From: Gimesia aquarii
GTDB lineage: Bacteria; Planctomycetota; Planctomycetia; Planctomycetales; Planctomycetaceae
Reading direction: 5' to 3'
Assembly (NCBI RefSeq): GCF_007748175.1
Contig: NZ_CP037422.1
Location: forward strand, 7,027,952 to 7,091,951
DNA: 64,000 nucleotides
Shown: piece by piece, positions 38,572 to 48,488 of the stretch
How positions within the stretch are numbered: position 1 is the stretch's first letter
How the letters are laid out: each line of letters begins with the position of its first letter
Program-made: the position numbers and the translations under genes
Notes under the pieces: model-generated
The model's database searches: none
The model's input: the letters and a program-made list of their open reading frames with translations, nothing else
What the model was told of the DNA's origin: nothing

Positions 38572-38577
38572 TTGGTA

Positions 38578-38606
38578 TTGACAAATGAAAAAACGACACG
38601 CAAACT
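38578..38606 (+). promoter_or_regulatory. Promoter of the BlaI/M56 operon
   Basis: TTGACA (38578-38583) is followed after 17 bases by CAAACT (38601-38606), a weak -10. The promoter is bracketed by the two palindromes at 38558 and 38608, so both would block RNA polymerase when bound. Confidence 0.5.
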
Positions 38607-38607
38607 G

Positions 38608-38623
38608 CACTAAATAATTAGTG
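38608..38623. promoter_or_regulatory. BlaI-type operator 2
   Basis: CACTAAATAATTAGTG is a palindrome with a single mismatch. Its centre is 51 bases (about five helical turns) from the first operator, so the two sites face the same side of DNA. It overlaps the expected transcription start. Confidence 0.55.
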
Positions 38624-38635
38624 AGGATTAAATTG

Positions 38636-39034
38636 ATGCCACGCCCGACCTCTAAACAACCGACAGAACTGGAACTGGAGATTATCAAAATTCTCTGGCG
38701 CGATGGTCCATCTACCGTACGACATGTGCGCGAGCAGCTAGAGCCTTTCCGAGAATTGGCCCATAACTCGGTGATGACAGTCATGGGAATCATGACAGAC
38801 AAAGGCTACTTACGGCGTCGTCTGCAATCGAACGGTAGCGGATATCTCTACACTGCACGAATTCGCCGTAACGCAACTGTACGTGGAATGCTGAGCGATC
38901 TTGTCGATCGCGCGTTTGCTGGTTCCACCATGGACGCCATTCTGCAACTGCTCGATACATCTGATCTGGACACCGAAGAGCTTACCCAACTTCGTCGCGA
39001 ATTAGATCGCAAAGCTAAGGAACGGGATTCATGA
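38636..39034 (+). CDS. BlaI/MecI/CopY-family transcriptional repressor
   Basis: A 132-residue winged-helix repressor: PTELELEIIKILWRDGPSTV, EQLEPFRELAHNSVMTVMG and MTDKGYLRRRLQSNG are typical for the family, and the C-terminal dimerisation part (LLDTSDLDTEELTQLRREL) is present. GAGG lies 9 bases before the ATG at 38636; a GTG 15 bases upstream is the alternative. The gene ends in a four-base ATGA overlap with the M56-family gene, so translation is coupled. In beta-lactam signalling the partner peptidase cleaves the BlaI protein to relieve repression; the same logic is expected here, but with a different sensed signal. Confidence 0.9.
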   Translation: MPRPTSKQPTELELEIIKILWRDGPSTVRHVREQLEPFRELAHNSVMTVMGIMTDKGYLRRRLQSNGSGYLYTARIRRNATVRGMLSDLVDRAFAGSTMDAILQLLDTSDLDTEELTQLRRELDRKAKERDS

Positions 39035-42000
39035 TTGAACACGTACTCGCAGTTCGTTTAGTACAGACTCTCGTACATTCACTCTGGATCGGTGCGCTCG
39101 CTACAGTGATTGCATGGAGCGTGTGTCGATTCTTCGTGCAAACTTCTAATATCCGCTATGCTGTCTGGTTGACTGCATTGCTGGTCCTTGTCACATCGTT
39201 ACCTGCCACGTTCTGTCTGCTACCTGGCAGAGCTGATTCAGGATCCAACACGGTATCTCTTACGGAACAACGTAGTCACACGATTAATGCAGTACTACCA
39301 ACACCAGAAGTGGAAGACAGATTACCTGTTCCAGAATATCGGTCTGAGAGCATTCTCGCACCGACAAATGCCATCGAACGGCCTCCAGCAGAACTCTCAG
39401 TCGGAATGAAAATCACTTGGGCCGAATGGCTGATTGCCGGCTGGCTATCGGGCATGATTGTCATGTGCGGTCGACTCATCGTTTTACTGAATCGAGGACG
39501 AACATTGAGACGGCTTTCATCGACGATTGATGACCCCCGTGTGTTACAAATATACCACCAGACCACCGAACGACTGCAATTGAGCATGATACCAGCAATT
39601 GCCTGGTCCTCTGAGATTATGGTTCCTGCGGTCGTTGGCTTTGCACGACCGATGATTCTGCTACCATTGACAATGACAACGGGACTTACTTCTGCACAAC
39701 TCACAGCGATATTGCTACATGAATTAATGCACCTGAAACGGCGTGATCCATTAGTGAATTTAATTCAACTCATCACTGAATTGGTTTGTTTTTACAATCC
39801 TGCGATCTGGGTGATTTCGCGGAATATCAGAGCCGAACGTGAATACTGTTGCGACGATGCTGTTTTGCAGTTGAATGAAGTAGACGCTGTTGACTATGCC
39901 AATGCGCTGGTTTTAGCTGCAGAACACGTTCAACATACAAAGTCAGTCCCACCGACGATTCTCGGCGCTGCATTAAAACGCGTTTCGGGGCTTAAAAAAC
40001 GCATCGATCGTATTTTTGGTCGCTCCACAACACCTCAGCCACTGTTAGCTGGAAACCCCTTGATTGCCGTCTCTGTTGTGGTCATTGCGATTGCTGGTCT
40101 CGTGGCCACTGGAGATACTGCTCCGACGGAATCCGAAAAATCAAAGCCGGCGGCCAGTGAAAGCGAACGTAGTCGACTATTGCGATTGCTGAATGATTCT
40201 GACCCGTTCATTCGTCGAACAGCATTAAACGCATTGCGCGAGCAAGCAGAATCAACGCTGGTTCCAAACTTGATCAAAATGCTGAAAGACTCAGATGGGC
40301 CTACGCGAACGACAGCAGCATATATGTTAGGTGATCTGCAAGATGACAGTGCCGTACAACCATTGATTGACGCATTAAGGAACACGAAGGACCGTTTTGA
40401 AATCAGTGCTATTATTCATAGTCTCGCAATGATCAAAGATGAACGCGCAATTGAACCTGTGGCCAAAGCGCTACGTGAGCATCCGGAGCTTAGCGCTCAT
40501 TCCATCCGCGAAGTTGCCAGATTTGATAATGTACGCATTCGTGACGCATTGTTTTCCCAGCTTCCACCAGAGGGGGTCTCCGGATTCAATCTCGTTTATG
40601 TACTAGCCAACATGAATGAACGCCGTCTGATACCTCGATTATTGAAGCTACTCGAGAATCCAAATGAAAAGCATACACGAACAATTCAGGTACTGGGACA
40701 GCTGAAGGCAACCGAAGCTGTGGAACCTTTACTCAAACTTATCACAACTACAACAAATCGTGACCGGTTTTCGGATGTTCCTAACTTGGTATCAGCAATT
40801 TCCGCCTTGTCAGCCATTGGTGAAGAACGTGCCGTCGAACCGTTACGAAACCTGTTACAACATGAACAGAATGAAAAGATTCTCACAAGCTTGTGCCGCG
40901 CGCTGGCAGAGTTTGGCGAACAACGGGCACTGCCACAGATTGAGAAGCTGAGAACATATGAAGATCGGCGACTACGTGAAGCTGCCGAAAAGGCATTGTA
41001 CGATATCAAGTTGGGTGCTAATCACGCACGGCACAAATCAGGTGCGTCGAAAGGATTGGCAGTGGCCCGTGAATCGCTGGGAAAAACGAATGAAAAACTC
41101 GTTTTAGCGGCAATACGCTATGTGGCACTACACGCGGAAGATCAAAGAGCGATTCTTCTGAGACCACTGGCTCAACACAAAAACGATGTGATTTGTAAAG
41201 CCACAGTGACCGCCCTTTTGAATGATGAATCTGATGCGGCAACTGAAACCCTGGCGGAGTCACTCACTACGAATTATGCAGATCATACAGCTGCCGTACT
41301 TGCACTCGCAGAACGAGGTGACAAACGAGCTTTTCCTATGTTAGTGGAAATGACACAGGACAGTAACAAATACACACAACGTGCTGCTGCCGAACATCTT
41401 CATTATTTCGGACGCAAGGCAAATCCAGCGCTGTGCCGGCTGTTGAAGTCTTCTGATCCGGGTACGCGACGTGCTGCCATTTCTTCGCTTTATAAAGTTG
41501 CCGATGAATCTGCTCTCGATGCTCTGTTGGCTTATTTAGCTATTGAAGAGAAAGATCGCGCTGTTGACCGCGCGATCATTGCACTGGGACGCATCAATCA
41601 TCCACGTTCCATCGCCTACCTTAAATCGATTCTTGACGACCCTTTACAACGTCATACACGGTCTGCTACGCGGTCACTGATTCGACTTGGCTGGAAGCCT
41701 GACACGAAAGAAGAGCGCATTCGTTATCTCATCGCTTCCGGAAAATCGCAGGATGAATTCGTCCCACGCACGAAAATGATAGATGGTCACACAAGCGGTA
41801 AGTTTCATTTGAACGTGCCGATTCAGACACAACTCACTGCCGGCACACCAGAATATCCGCATATTGTCAGTATTGGATCGGTTGAAATTCGCAAAGATGC
41901 AAATAAACTAACTGCCACATTACGTGGAGGAATCAACAGTTGGCCTGCCGCGACTTTCAGACTCGGCTTGCGTTTGTTTGACAAAGATGATGTTCTCATT

Positions 42001-43638
42001 GCAAAGGCTCACTCGGACGTCAGCTCTCCGGGGTTTATCATCAGTCGAATAAGTCGGTCTTCATTGCAGCCTGTTCGGCTCGACTTTGGTTCCCAGGATA
42101 CGAAACGAATTGATCATTTCGAATTGAGTTTTAACGAAGTACCTCGTAAACTTCCTGCCAATACGATAATTACACCACCTGTCGAATTAGGATTTGCCAG
42201 CGATCAAACACTTTCACTAAATCTCAGCGCCAAGCGGGGGGATCATACAATAATAAACTGTGACAGTCTGATTTTCACAAAACAGGAGCCTGATTCCGAT
42301 GATCACCCTCTTTTCTCTGGTAAAGTATCCTTCAAGAATGCCGGCGGACTGAATGCCGACTGGCGGATGTGGATCATTGCGTTTGATTCAGAAAATAAGG
42401 TCATCGGCCGAGGTAGTCACAAGCTAACAACAAAACTATCCGAAGATACGAAATCAAAGCAAGAGACCTTTAATGTTCCTCTCAGAATTTGGGATGATGT
42501 TTCCGCAATTAAGAAGTTGCGTGCAGGAATTTTATTAACTGAAGTTCGCACTGGAGTTAAAGGAAACCGCGTTACCGAGTCCGTTACTCACAGCATTCCC
42601 AAGTCGGCAAAGCCGCTGATTCTTGATGATGGAACCGCAGAGTCTCGTCGTAGTATAGCCGCATCTGGTCATGCTGTTCGATTTGATCGACCGACATCAC
42701 GGCGATACCTCGAAGCCGTACAAATTTTCGCGGCACGCTACGGCACTCCTAAACCTCCGAAGGCTGACTTTTATGTCTATGTTCTGGACGAGAAACAAAA
42801 ACTCATCGCCGAATTGACATTTCCTTATTCGACCATTGAGCGAGGTGATCTCAAATGGTATACGTTGCGTACTCCATCAATTGAATTGCCAGACGATTTC
42901 CACATCGCGCTCGCGTTCAACCCGCATCGAACAAAAGGTGTTTATCTGGGGCTCGATGACAGTCCTTCCAAAACAAGTTCTTTCACAGGCCTGCCAAATG
43001 ATGGTTTCATCGCACTCGATAAGAACCAGAACTGGATGGTCCGTCCATTCATTGCCCCTAAAGCAACTGCGGATCTCGGGGAACGTCGTCTGGCCGATCG
43101 TCCTGCAGCTTCAACAGCCGATCCTTTCGCTGGATGCATAGAAGTTCATTCGGTCGCGGGAGCATCTGCTGGCAAACAGAGCTATGGTGGTTCTGGGCCT
43201 GCAATCGACATCAATATGGAGGAATTGGTTCCCCAAGATGTAGCTCTCGACAGCCTGCGTCTGAAAGGAATCCGCTTATACGCAAGTCGTTATGGATCCG
43301 GCTACGATCCGAAAAAAACAATGCTTGACATCTTAGTCGCTGACAAGGATGCAAAAACACAATGGTCACATTCATTTCCATTCTCTGATTTCGGATATCG
43401 AAAAAAATGGATTGATCTCGTGATTCCCGATCCTCCGCTTATTTCCGAACTTCTCGATCAGGGAAAACTAACATTGGGTCTTAACCCTCACGCGACTCAG
43501 TTCAAAGGCATCTATTTTCACTACATCAAGACAACAGGCAATAATGGCAGTGCACGCGGGATTGTTCCTGGAAAACGATACTTTGATGTATCCGGTAGGA
43601 AGTGGATGATCCGTGTGTTTTTGTCGAAGCAACCGTAA
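39031..43638 (+). CDS. BlaR1-like M56 metallopeptidase with HEAT repeats and C-terminal sensor-like domains
   Basis: The 1535-residue product starts with an M56 integral-membrane peptidase: transmembrane helices (for example TALLVLVTSLPATFCLLPG and AGWLSGMIVMCGRLIVLL), the zinc motif LLHELMHLKRR at residues 229-239 and the downstream EREYCCDDA (about 269). A further helix (AVSVVVIAIAGLVATGD, about 350) leads outside. Unlike BlaR1 there is no penicillin-binding domain. Instead residues about 375-900 are HEAT/PBS-lyase-like repeats (LVPNLIKMLKDSDGPTRTTAAY and many similar). The remainder holds beta domains, including two related copies near 1210-1330 and 1400-1530 (AARYGTPKP / ASRYGSGYD; FNPHRTKGVYLG / LNPHATQFKGIY). 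It probably senses a ligand or partner outside and cleaves the BlaI-type repressor. Confidence 0.85.
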   Translation: MIEHVLAVRLVQTLVHSLWIGALATVIAWSVCRFFVQTSNIRYAVWLTALLVLVTSLPATFCLLPGRADSGSNTVSLTEQRSHTINAVLPTPEVEDRLPVPEYRSESILAPTNAIERPPAELSVGMKITWAEWLIAGWLSGMIVMCGRLIVLLNRGRTLRRLSSTIDDPRVLQIYHQTTERLQLSMIPAIAWSSEIMVPAVVGFARPMILLPLTMTTGLTSAQLTAILLHELMHLKRRDPLVNLIQLITELVCFYNPAIWVISRNIRAEREYCCDDAVLQLNEVDAVDYANALVLAAEHVQHTKSVPPTILGAALKRVSGLKKRIDRIFGRSTTPQPLLAGNPLIAVSVVVIAIAGLVATGDTAPTESEKSKPAASESERSRLLRLLNDSDPFIRRTALNALREQAESTLVPNLIKMLKDSDGPTRTTAAYMLGDLQDDSAVQPLIDALRNTKDRFEISAIIHSLAMIKDERAIEPVAKALREHPELSAHSIREVARFDNVRIRDALFSQLPPEGVSGFNLVYVLANMNERRLIPRLLKLLENPNEKHTRTIQVLGQLKATEAVEPLLKLITTTTNRDRFSDVPNLVSAISALSAIGEERAVEPLRNLLQHEQNEKILTSLCRALAEFGEQRALPQIEKLRTYEDRRLREAAEKALYDIKLGANHARHKSGASKGLAVARESLGKTNEKLVLAAIRYVALHAEDQRAILLRPLAQHKNDVICKATVTALLNDESDAATETLAESLTTNYADHTAAVLALAERGDKRAFPMLVEMTQDSNKYTQRAAAEHLHYFGRKANPALCRLLKSSDPGTRRAAISSLYKVADESALDALLAYLAIEEKDRAVDRAIIALGRINHPRSIAYLKSILDDPLQRHTRSATRSLIRLGWKPDTKEERIRYLIASGKSQDEFVPRTKMIDGHTSGKFHLNVPIQTQLTAGTPEYPHIVSIGSVEIRKDANKLTATLRGGINSWPAATFRLGLRLFDKDDVLIAKAHSDVSSPGFIISRISRSSLQPVRLDFGSQDTKRIDHFELSFNEVPRKLPANTIITPPVELGFASDQTLSLNLSAKRGDHTIINCDSLIFTKQEPDSDDHPLFSGKVSFKNAGGLNADWRMWIIAFDSENKVIGRGSHKLTTKLSEDTKSKQETFNVPLRIWDDVSAIKKLRAGILLTEVRTGVKGNRVTESVTHSIPKSAKPLILDDGTAESRRSIAASGHAVRFDRPTSRRYLEAVQIFAARYGTPKPPKADFYVYVLDEKQKLIAELTFPYSTIERGDLKWYTLRTPSIELPDDFHIALAFNPHRTKGVYLGLDDSPSKTSSFTGLPNDGFIALDKNQNWMVRPFIAPKATADLGERRLADRPAASTADPFAGCIEVHSVAGASAGKQSYGGSGPAIDINMEELVPQDVALDSLRLKGIRLYASRYGSGYDPKKTMLDILVADKDAKTQWSHSFPFSDFGYRKKWIDLVIPDPPLISELLDQGKLTLGLNPHATQFKGIYFHYIKTTGNNGSARGIVPGKRYFDVSGRKWMIRVFLSKQP

Positions 43639-43695
43639 CCTTTGTCTTTGATTAGTCGCTTATTTAAAAGAACAAACTAAAACTATAGAAGAAAA

Positions 43696-44679
43696 CTATT
43701 TTTGAAATGGATAAATTGCTTTCCAGTCTCGTTTCATATCCACCACGGTCCAACCTCGCTGTTTGGCTTCTTTCAAGGCGACATCCAGACGCCCGACATG
43801 CGATTGCCGGTCGTAAGCCCATTCACGTTTGGAATCTGTGTGATGCACGAGTAAACCAAAACGAATTCCATCGCCAGCAGTAGTCCACTGCAACATTTGC
43901 AGATCACCGTCTGAGTTGCCGAAAGCGGCAATGGGCCGACGGCCAATGAACTTATTAATCGCAACTGGTTTGCCTGCTTTGTCGTCGATAAAATCGATTT
44001 CGGACAAACGAACGATCACAGGCTTACCTTTGCGGATTTCAAATTTTGTTTTAATACTACTCCCTATAACTTGTTCGGGCGGGATTCCGTAAACATCTTC
44101 CGCGAAGACGCGCAGAAATTCGATTCCGCCTCCCGAAACGATGTATGTTTTGAAACCGTTTGCACGCAGGTAGGCCAACAGTTCAAGCATTGGCTGAAAA
44201 ACCAACTCTGTGTAAGGCCGATTGAAGCGTGGATGCCGCGCCGTTTTAAGCCAGGCTCTTACTGTTTTCTTGAATTCCTTTGTCGTTGTACCAGCATGAG
44301 TGGTCATAAGCAGGATCATCATATCTTTCGCACTGAGCGAAGTAAGTGCTTTCTGCTCCTCTTCGAGTATTGTTTTGAATGGTTGCTCTGTTTTCCATTC
44401 TGGATGTTTTGCTGCGAGTGCCTTGATACGGTCAATGGCAAATTGAAGCTGAAAGTAAACCGGCTTTTCCGACCAGAGAGTACCATCATTGTCAAAGGTT
44501 GCAATCCTCTGAGGTGGGGAAACATACTCTGGATTACCTTTGGTGGTAGCACGCTTTACAAAATTGATAAGCGCAGTCTTCGTCGGCCCTGTGTTCCAGG
44601 ACGGCAGGGGGTCATTAGCACGAACGACTGAAGTCAAAATGGCAATCAAGACAAATATTAAGATGCCCAATCGGTTCAT
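43696..44679 (-). CDS. Secreted HAD-family phosphatase
   Basis: From the ATG at 44679 the product is 327 residues with a signal peptide (LGILIFVLIAILTSVVRA). HAD motif I is IATFDNDGTLWSE (about residue 60); motif II IVSGGGIEFL; motif III/IV include the Lys and GNSDGDLQML. This resembles phosphoserine-phosphatase-like periplasmic acid phosphatases. It is on the same strand and 88 bases downstream of the arylsulfatase gene, so the two may be co-transcribed; together they would strip sulfate and phosphate from extracellular substrates. The open frame extends upstream to 44751 but without signal-peptide logic. Confidence 0.8.
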   Translation of the reverse strand: MNRLGILIFVLIAILTSVVRANDPLPSWNTGPTKTALINFVKRATTKGNPEYVSPPQRIATFDNDGTLWSEKPVYFQLQFAIDRIKALAAKHPEWKTEQPFKTILEEEQKALTSLSAKDMMILLMTTHAGTTTKEFKKTVRAWLKTARHPRFNRPYTELVFQPMLELLAYLRANGFKTYIVSGGGIEFLRVFAEDVYGIPPEQVIGSSIKTKFEIRKGKPVIVRLSEIDFIDDKAGKPVAINKFIGRRPIAAFGNSDGDLQMLQWTTAGDGIRFGLLVHHTDSKREWAYDRQSHVGRLDVALKEAKQRGWTVVDMKRDWKAIYPFQK

Positions 44680-44767
44680 CGGAATGTACTCCATATACTC
44701 TGAATAAACAAAATAAAACGGCATGATCCTGAAACGACCACACCGTTCCATTTTAAGAAATCCAGAT

Positions 44768-46510
44768 CTAGTTACTGCCTAACCCCTGCCTCAATTTTTC
44801 CATCACTTGATCGAGACTGAAACTGGCAGCCTTCTGACGAGGCGGATATTCCTTAAATGTTTCAAGAAAGTTTCCGACATAAGCCTGCGCTGGAACGATC
44901 ATGTATGCGTGATCGATTACCCAATCGTAGTAAGTATTTGAGGTGAGCTGTGAGCGCTCGTAGGGATCACGACGTAAGTTGAACATTAATGGCAGGCGTA
45001 GGGGAGTGAAGGGGTTGGCCCATAATTTCAAAGTTCCTGTTGCACGTTGTTCCATGAAGACCAACTTCCAGTCTTGAAAACGCAGGGCTGTTAAATCCCC
45101 ATCGTCTGAAAAGTAGAAAATCTCATTGCGTGGAGACTTCTTTTCCTGTCCCGTCAAATGTGGCAGGAAGTTATAACCATCCAAGTGAACCTTGTAATTA
45201 CGATCGATGGCTTGATGACCTTTTAGAAGCTTTTCTTTAACGTCCGTTTCACCGGCAGCGGCAAGAAATGTTGGCAGCCAATCCATGTGGTGCATGATTC
45301 CGTTAGAAACTGAGCCAGCCTTGATCTTGCCAGGCCAGCGGACCATTGCTGGCACACGCCAACCTCCTTCCCAGTTAGTATTCTTCTCGCCACGGAAGGG
45401 AGTCATGGCTGCATCAGGCCAAGTATTCATGTGAGGTCCGTTATCGGTACTGTAGAAAACAATTGTATTGTCGGTAATTCCCAGGTCATCGAGTTTCTTT
45501 AGCAATTGACCCACGTGCCTGTCATGTTCAACCATGCCATCAGCGTATTCATCCTGCCCGGAAATGCCACGATTTTCTTTCTTAACATGCGTACGAAAAT
45601 GCATGCGTGTTCCGTTCCACCAACAGAAAAACGGCTTATTAGCTTTATGCTGTCGTTCGATGAAGTCTAACGTGGCAGCAACGGTTTCGTCATCGATCGT
45701 TTCCATCCGTTTCTTGGTCAGAGAGCCCGTATCTTCGATCTTGCCATGAGCGAATGATTTAATGACGCCACGTGGACCATATTTTTTCCGGAACTCAGGA
45801 TTCTTAGGGTAGTCCTCGTTTTCTGGTTCTTCTTCCGCATTCAAGTGATAGAGATTGCCCAGGAACTCATCAAAACCATGATTTGTAGGTAACATTTCGT
45901 TTTTGTCACCCAGGTGATTCTTACCGAACTGACCTGTTGCATAACCATGATTCTTTAACAGACCAGCGATAGTGGGATCTTCAATACGCATTCCTAAATC
46001 GGCTCCCGGTAAACCAACCTTGCTGAGCCCCGTGCGAAAAACACTTTGGCCCATGATGAAAGAAGACCTTCCCGCCGTACAACTTTGTTCGCCATAGTAG
46101 TCTGTGAAAATTAAACCTTCATGTGCGATGCGATCAATATTCGGAGTACGGTATCCCACCAGCCCCTTCGTATAAGCGCTGATATTTGATTGGCCAATAT
46201 CATCACCCCAGATCACCAGAATATTTGGTTTTTTGCCAGTTCGCTGTTGGATAACTGTTGAAGCAGCGGCTACCGCCTGCTGGTTGGTAGCGATTAACAG
46301 TTTAGACTGCGTGTTCCCATCATGAACTAAGTTCGTCGAATCAGAATCCGATAGAGATGATTGCTGTTTAGAGTCAGATTGCCTCGAACTGAAAGGAATC
46401 TTGGATTGTACTTTTGCAGCCTTAGTTACATTGAAGTCGGCACTAGCAGCCAGATATCCGAGGAGCACGCCGACTCCCACTAATGATAAAGAAAAGAGCT
46501 TGATTCTCAT
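44768..46510 (-). CDS. Secreted arylsulfatase
   Basis: The 580-residue product begins at the ATG at 46510 with a signal-anchor-like segment (LFSLSLVGVGVLLGYLA); GAGGA lies a short distance upstream. An S/Q-rich stretch precedes the catalytic domain. Sulfatase marks are NILVIWGDDIGQSN (metal Asp pair), the formylglycine motif SCTAGRSSF (Cys near residue 143, followed by x-A-x-R), GQFGKNHLGD and YSTDNGPH. The cysteine must be oxidised to formylglycine by an FGE; the only FGE-fold gene in the window lacks key cysteines, so maturation must use another enzyme. Sulfated marine polysaccharides are the likely substrate class. Confidence 0.93.
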   Translation of the reverse strand: MRIKLFSLSLVGVGVLLGYLAASADFNVTKAAKVQSKIPFSSRQSDSKQQSSLSDSDSTNLVHDGNTQSKLLIATNQQAVAAASTVIQQRTGKKPNILVIWGDDIGQSNISAYTKGLVGYRTPNIDRIAHEGLIFTDYYGEQSCTAGRSSFIMGQSVFRTGLSKVGLPGADLGMRIEDPTIAGLLKNHGYATGQFGKNHLGDKNEMLPTNHGFDEFLGNLYHLNAEEEPENEDYPKNPEFRKKYGPRGVIKSFAHGKIEDTGSLTKKRMETIDDETVAATLDFIERQHKANKPFFCWWNGTRMHFRTHVKKENRGISGQDEYADGMVEHDRHVGQLLKKLDDLGITDNTIVFYSTDNGPHMNTWPDAAMTPFRGEKNTNWEGGWRVPAMVRWPGKIKAGSVSNGIMHHMDWLPTFLAAAGETDVKEKLLKGHQAIDRNYKVHLDGYNFLPHLTGQEKKSPRNEIFYFSDDGDLTALRFQDWKLVFMEQRATGTLKLWANPFTPLRLPLMFNLRRDPYERSQLTSNTYYDWVIDHAYMIVPAQAYVGNFLETFKEYPPRQKAASFSLDQVMEKLRQGLGSN

Positions 46511-47130
46511 AAGTAGAGTCCTCAAAGAAAAAGAATCCGTTATAGAGATGATAAGTTCGCATGTTTCGCAGGGTAAGGAAGAGATCCTTACTATAAATAT
46601 AGCTGTGAAAACGAGATCTCGATTCAATTTGGTACCAGTGACCGTATAGATGCATACTATTATTGTACTGCGGAGCACAAATTTGATTATCTTTTTATAT
46701 TTTCACCCAGAATTATTCTTAACGACACAGCCTCATAATGATCAAAGAGTTTCAGGCAAGAGAATAGCACTGAACGACAGTTGTTAAATTTCAAATAGAC
46801 AGGACTTATCCACCCTATGAAGATCAAGGGATATTAGAAGTGATGTTTCTCACATCTCACTGTTTATATGAGAGTGGTGCTTCGTTTTCAATAAAATTTC
46901 CCGCCACACCAAGATAACGATGAGAAAATCTATTTCAGAAAATGTTCCCTCGTTTACTTTTAAGCATGTCAGAAAATTATCAAATACTTGCGAATAAACT
47001 TTGTTACTGAAAGGATATCGTATTGCCTTTGCGTTGGTAAAAGATTCCCATCGTGAGCATAGAGCAATATAAGCGCGGAAACATCTGAAAGTCTACAAAA
47101 TAAGGTAGCATATATCCGGAGCCATGAACT
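46511..47130. other. Intergenic region between the arylsulfatase and regulator genes
   Basis: About 620 bases without a supportable gene. The part nearest the sulfatase must hold its promoter. The in-frame extension of the sulfatase frame up to 46678 lacks signal-peptide or homology support. Nothing else recognised. Confidence 0.45.
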
Positions 47131-48279
47131 CTATTGAATTTCACGAGAGATAGCAGGCTCATCTTTCGCAGCTACACCGCACGATTTTCGTACAATGAGT
47201 TCGGATTCCAGTTGTACCGTTCGTGCGGGCATGTGTGGTGCAGCAATACGAGAATTCATTAATCGCACGGCTACTTCGCCAAGTTGTGCGCAGGGCTGAC
47301 GAATCGTTGTCAGCGGGACAGCAAGTAGCTGTGCGTACTTTACATCATCGAACCCGACCACGGCAATTTCATCGGGAATACTCACACCGAGTGTGTTGAG
47401 GGTTTGCATCAGGTGGGCAGCAACAACATCGTTTTCACAAGTAAACGCATCGGGATTGTGATCTGAAAGAATCTGGCCAATGAATTCATGATCACGGGCA
47501 TCACCCTGGTGAACCCATTCGGGATTAAACACTTGACCGGCTCGCACGAGAGCAAGCTGGTATCCGGCAAGCCGTTGCTCCATGGAATCAGAGGTACCCG
47601 GCCATTGCAAATAAGCAATACGCTTGCGTCCCGACTTGAGCAAAAGCTCGCAGAGCTTGAGTTGTCCGCTGAGGTGATTTACTGTTACCAGGTCATACGA
47701 ACTGCGTTCGGGGAATTGTGCCACATCGCGATCAAGTAACACGACAGCAATACCAGCTTCATCAAGTCGATCAAGAATTCTTCGATCCGCGTCTTTATCT
47801 TGCTGAGTTGAGACCATAGGAACAAAGAACACTCCGGTTACTCCTTCATCAATGAAGCTCTTACAAGCACGTTCGGCCCGCTCTGCAGAGACAGCAAGCC
47901 GACCCTCTTTTGTATTAGAATCATTGACCACACCAGCGTCACCCCATAGAAGCGAATATCCAAATGGCTGTACCGTACGTGCGATTTCTGCACAAACCGG
48001 TTCGAAGATCTCAGTGTTACCCAATTCTGGAATGAGAAGACCAAGTCGCTGCTCGGATTCGGATGACTTGGCTTCTACAAATGTTCCCGCACCAACTCGG
48101 CGACGGATCAATCCGAGCTGTTCCAAATCACGCATCGCTCGTGCAATCGTGGGACGCGACACGGATAAACGCTCGCTTAACTCATCATCGGTTGGCAACT
48201 GATCTCCAGGAACAAAATGTCCACTATCAATGGAGTTTTGGATGTAATCCCGAACGAATTGGTGTTTTGGTCGTGACAT
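47131..48279 (-). CDS. GntR-type DNA-binding / LacI-type ligand-binding transcriptional regulator
   Basis: The 382-residue product has a GntR winged helix at the N-terminus (DYIQNSIDSGHFVPGDQLPT, LSVSRPTIARAMRDLEQLGL, RRVGAGTFV), joined to a LacI/periplasmic-binding-protein sugar-sensing core (LGLLIPELGNTEIFEPVCAEIA ... VAVVGFDDVKYAQLLAVPLTTIRQP), the arrangement of AraR-type regulators. It probably responds to a sugar or sugar derivative. It is divergent from the HTTM gene, and palindromes are found close to both starts. The start at 48279 (MSRPKHQ) is used; ATG at 48288 is the alternative. Confidence 0.9.
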   Translation of the reverse strand: MSRPKHQFVRDYIQNSIDSGHFVPGDQLPTDDELSERLSVSRPTIARAMRDLEQLGLIRRRVGAGTFVEAKSSESEQRLGLLIPELGNTEIFEPVCAEIARTVQPFGYSLLWGDAGVVNDSNTKEGRLAVSAERAERACKSFIDEGVTGVFFVPMVSTQQDKDADRRILDRLDEAGIAVVLLDRDVAQFPERSSYDLVTVNHLSGQLKLCELLLKSGRKRIAYLQWPGTSDSMEQRLAGYQLALVRAGQVFNPEWVHQGDARDHEFIGQILSDHNPDAFTCENDVVAAHLMQTLNTLGVSIPDEIAVVGFDDVKYAQLLAVPLTTIRQPCAQLGEVAVRLMNSRIAAPHMPARTVQLESELIVRKSCGVAAKDEPAISREIQ

Positions 48280-48293
48280 AATTTTCAAACATT

Positions 48294-48309
48294 ACATTGA
48301 TTTCAATGT
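48294..48309. promoter_or_regulatory. 16-bp palindrome at the regulator start
   Basis: ACATTGA-TT-TCAATGT is a perfect 7-bp inverted repeat with a 2-base centre, 14 bases upstream of the regulator's ATG. Its position suggests autoregulation. Confidence 0.5.
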
Positions 48310-48488
48310 TCAACTCAAGGCAAAGAATTCAGATTCTTCCCATTTATTCATAAGTTATTCACAATTTATAAATAATCAGCATCATTTGTAAACACATATT
48401 TATAAAAACAGAATTAATACAAGTAACATTCATATGTTCTCATCAAACGAATTAATGAGTTTTTTTTGCAAAAACAGATAATTACATG

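Noticed and set aside
46511-46678. N-terminal extension of the arylsulfatase frame up to 46678
   Set aside because: The extension has no homology and would place the signal segment deep inside the protein; ATG at 46510 gives a standard signal peptide.
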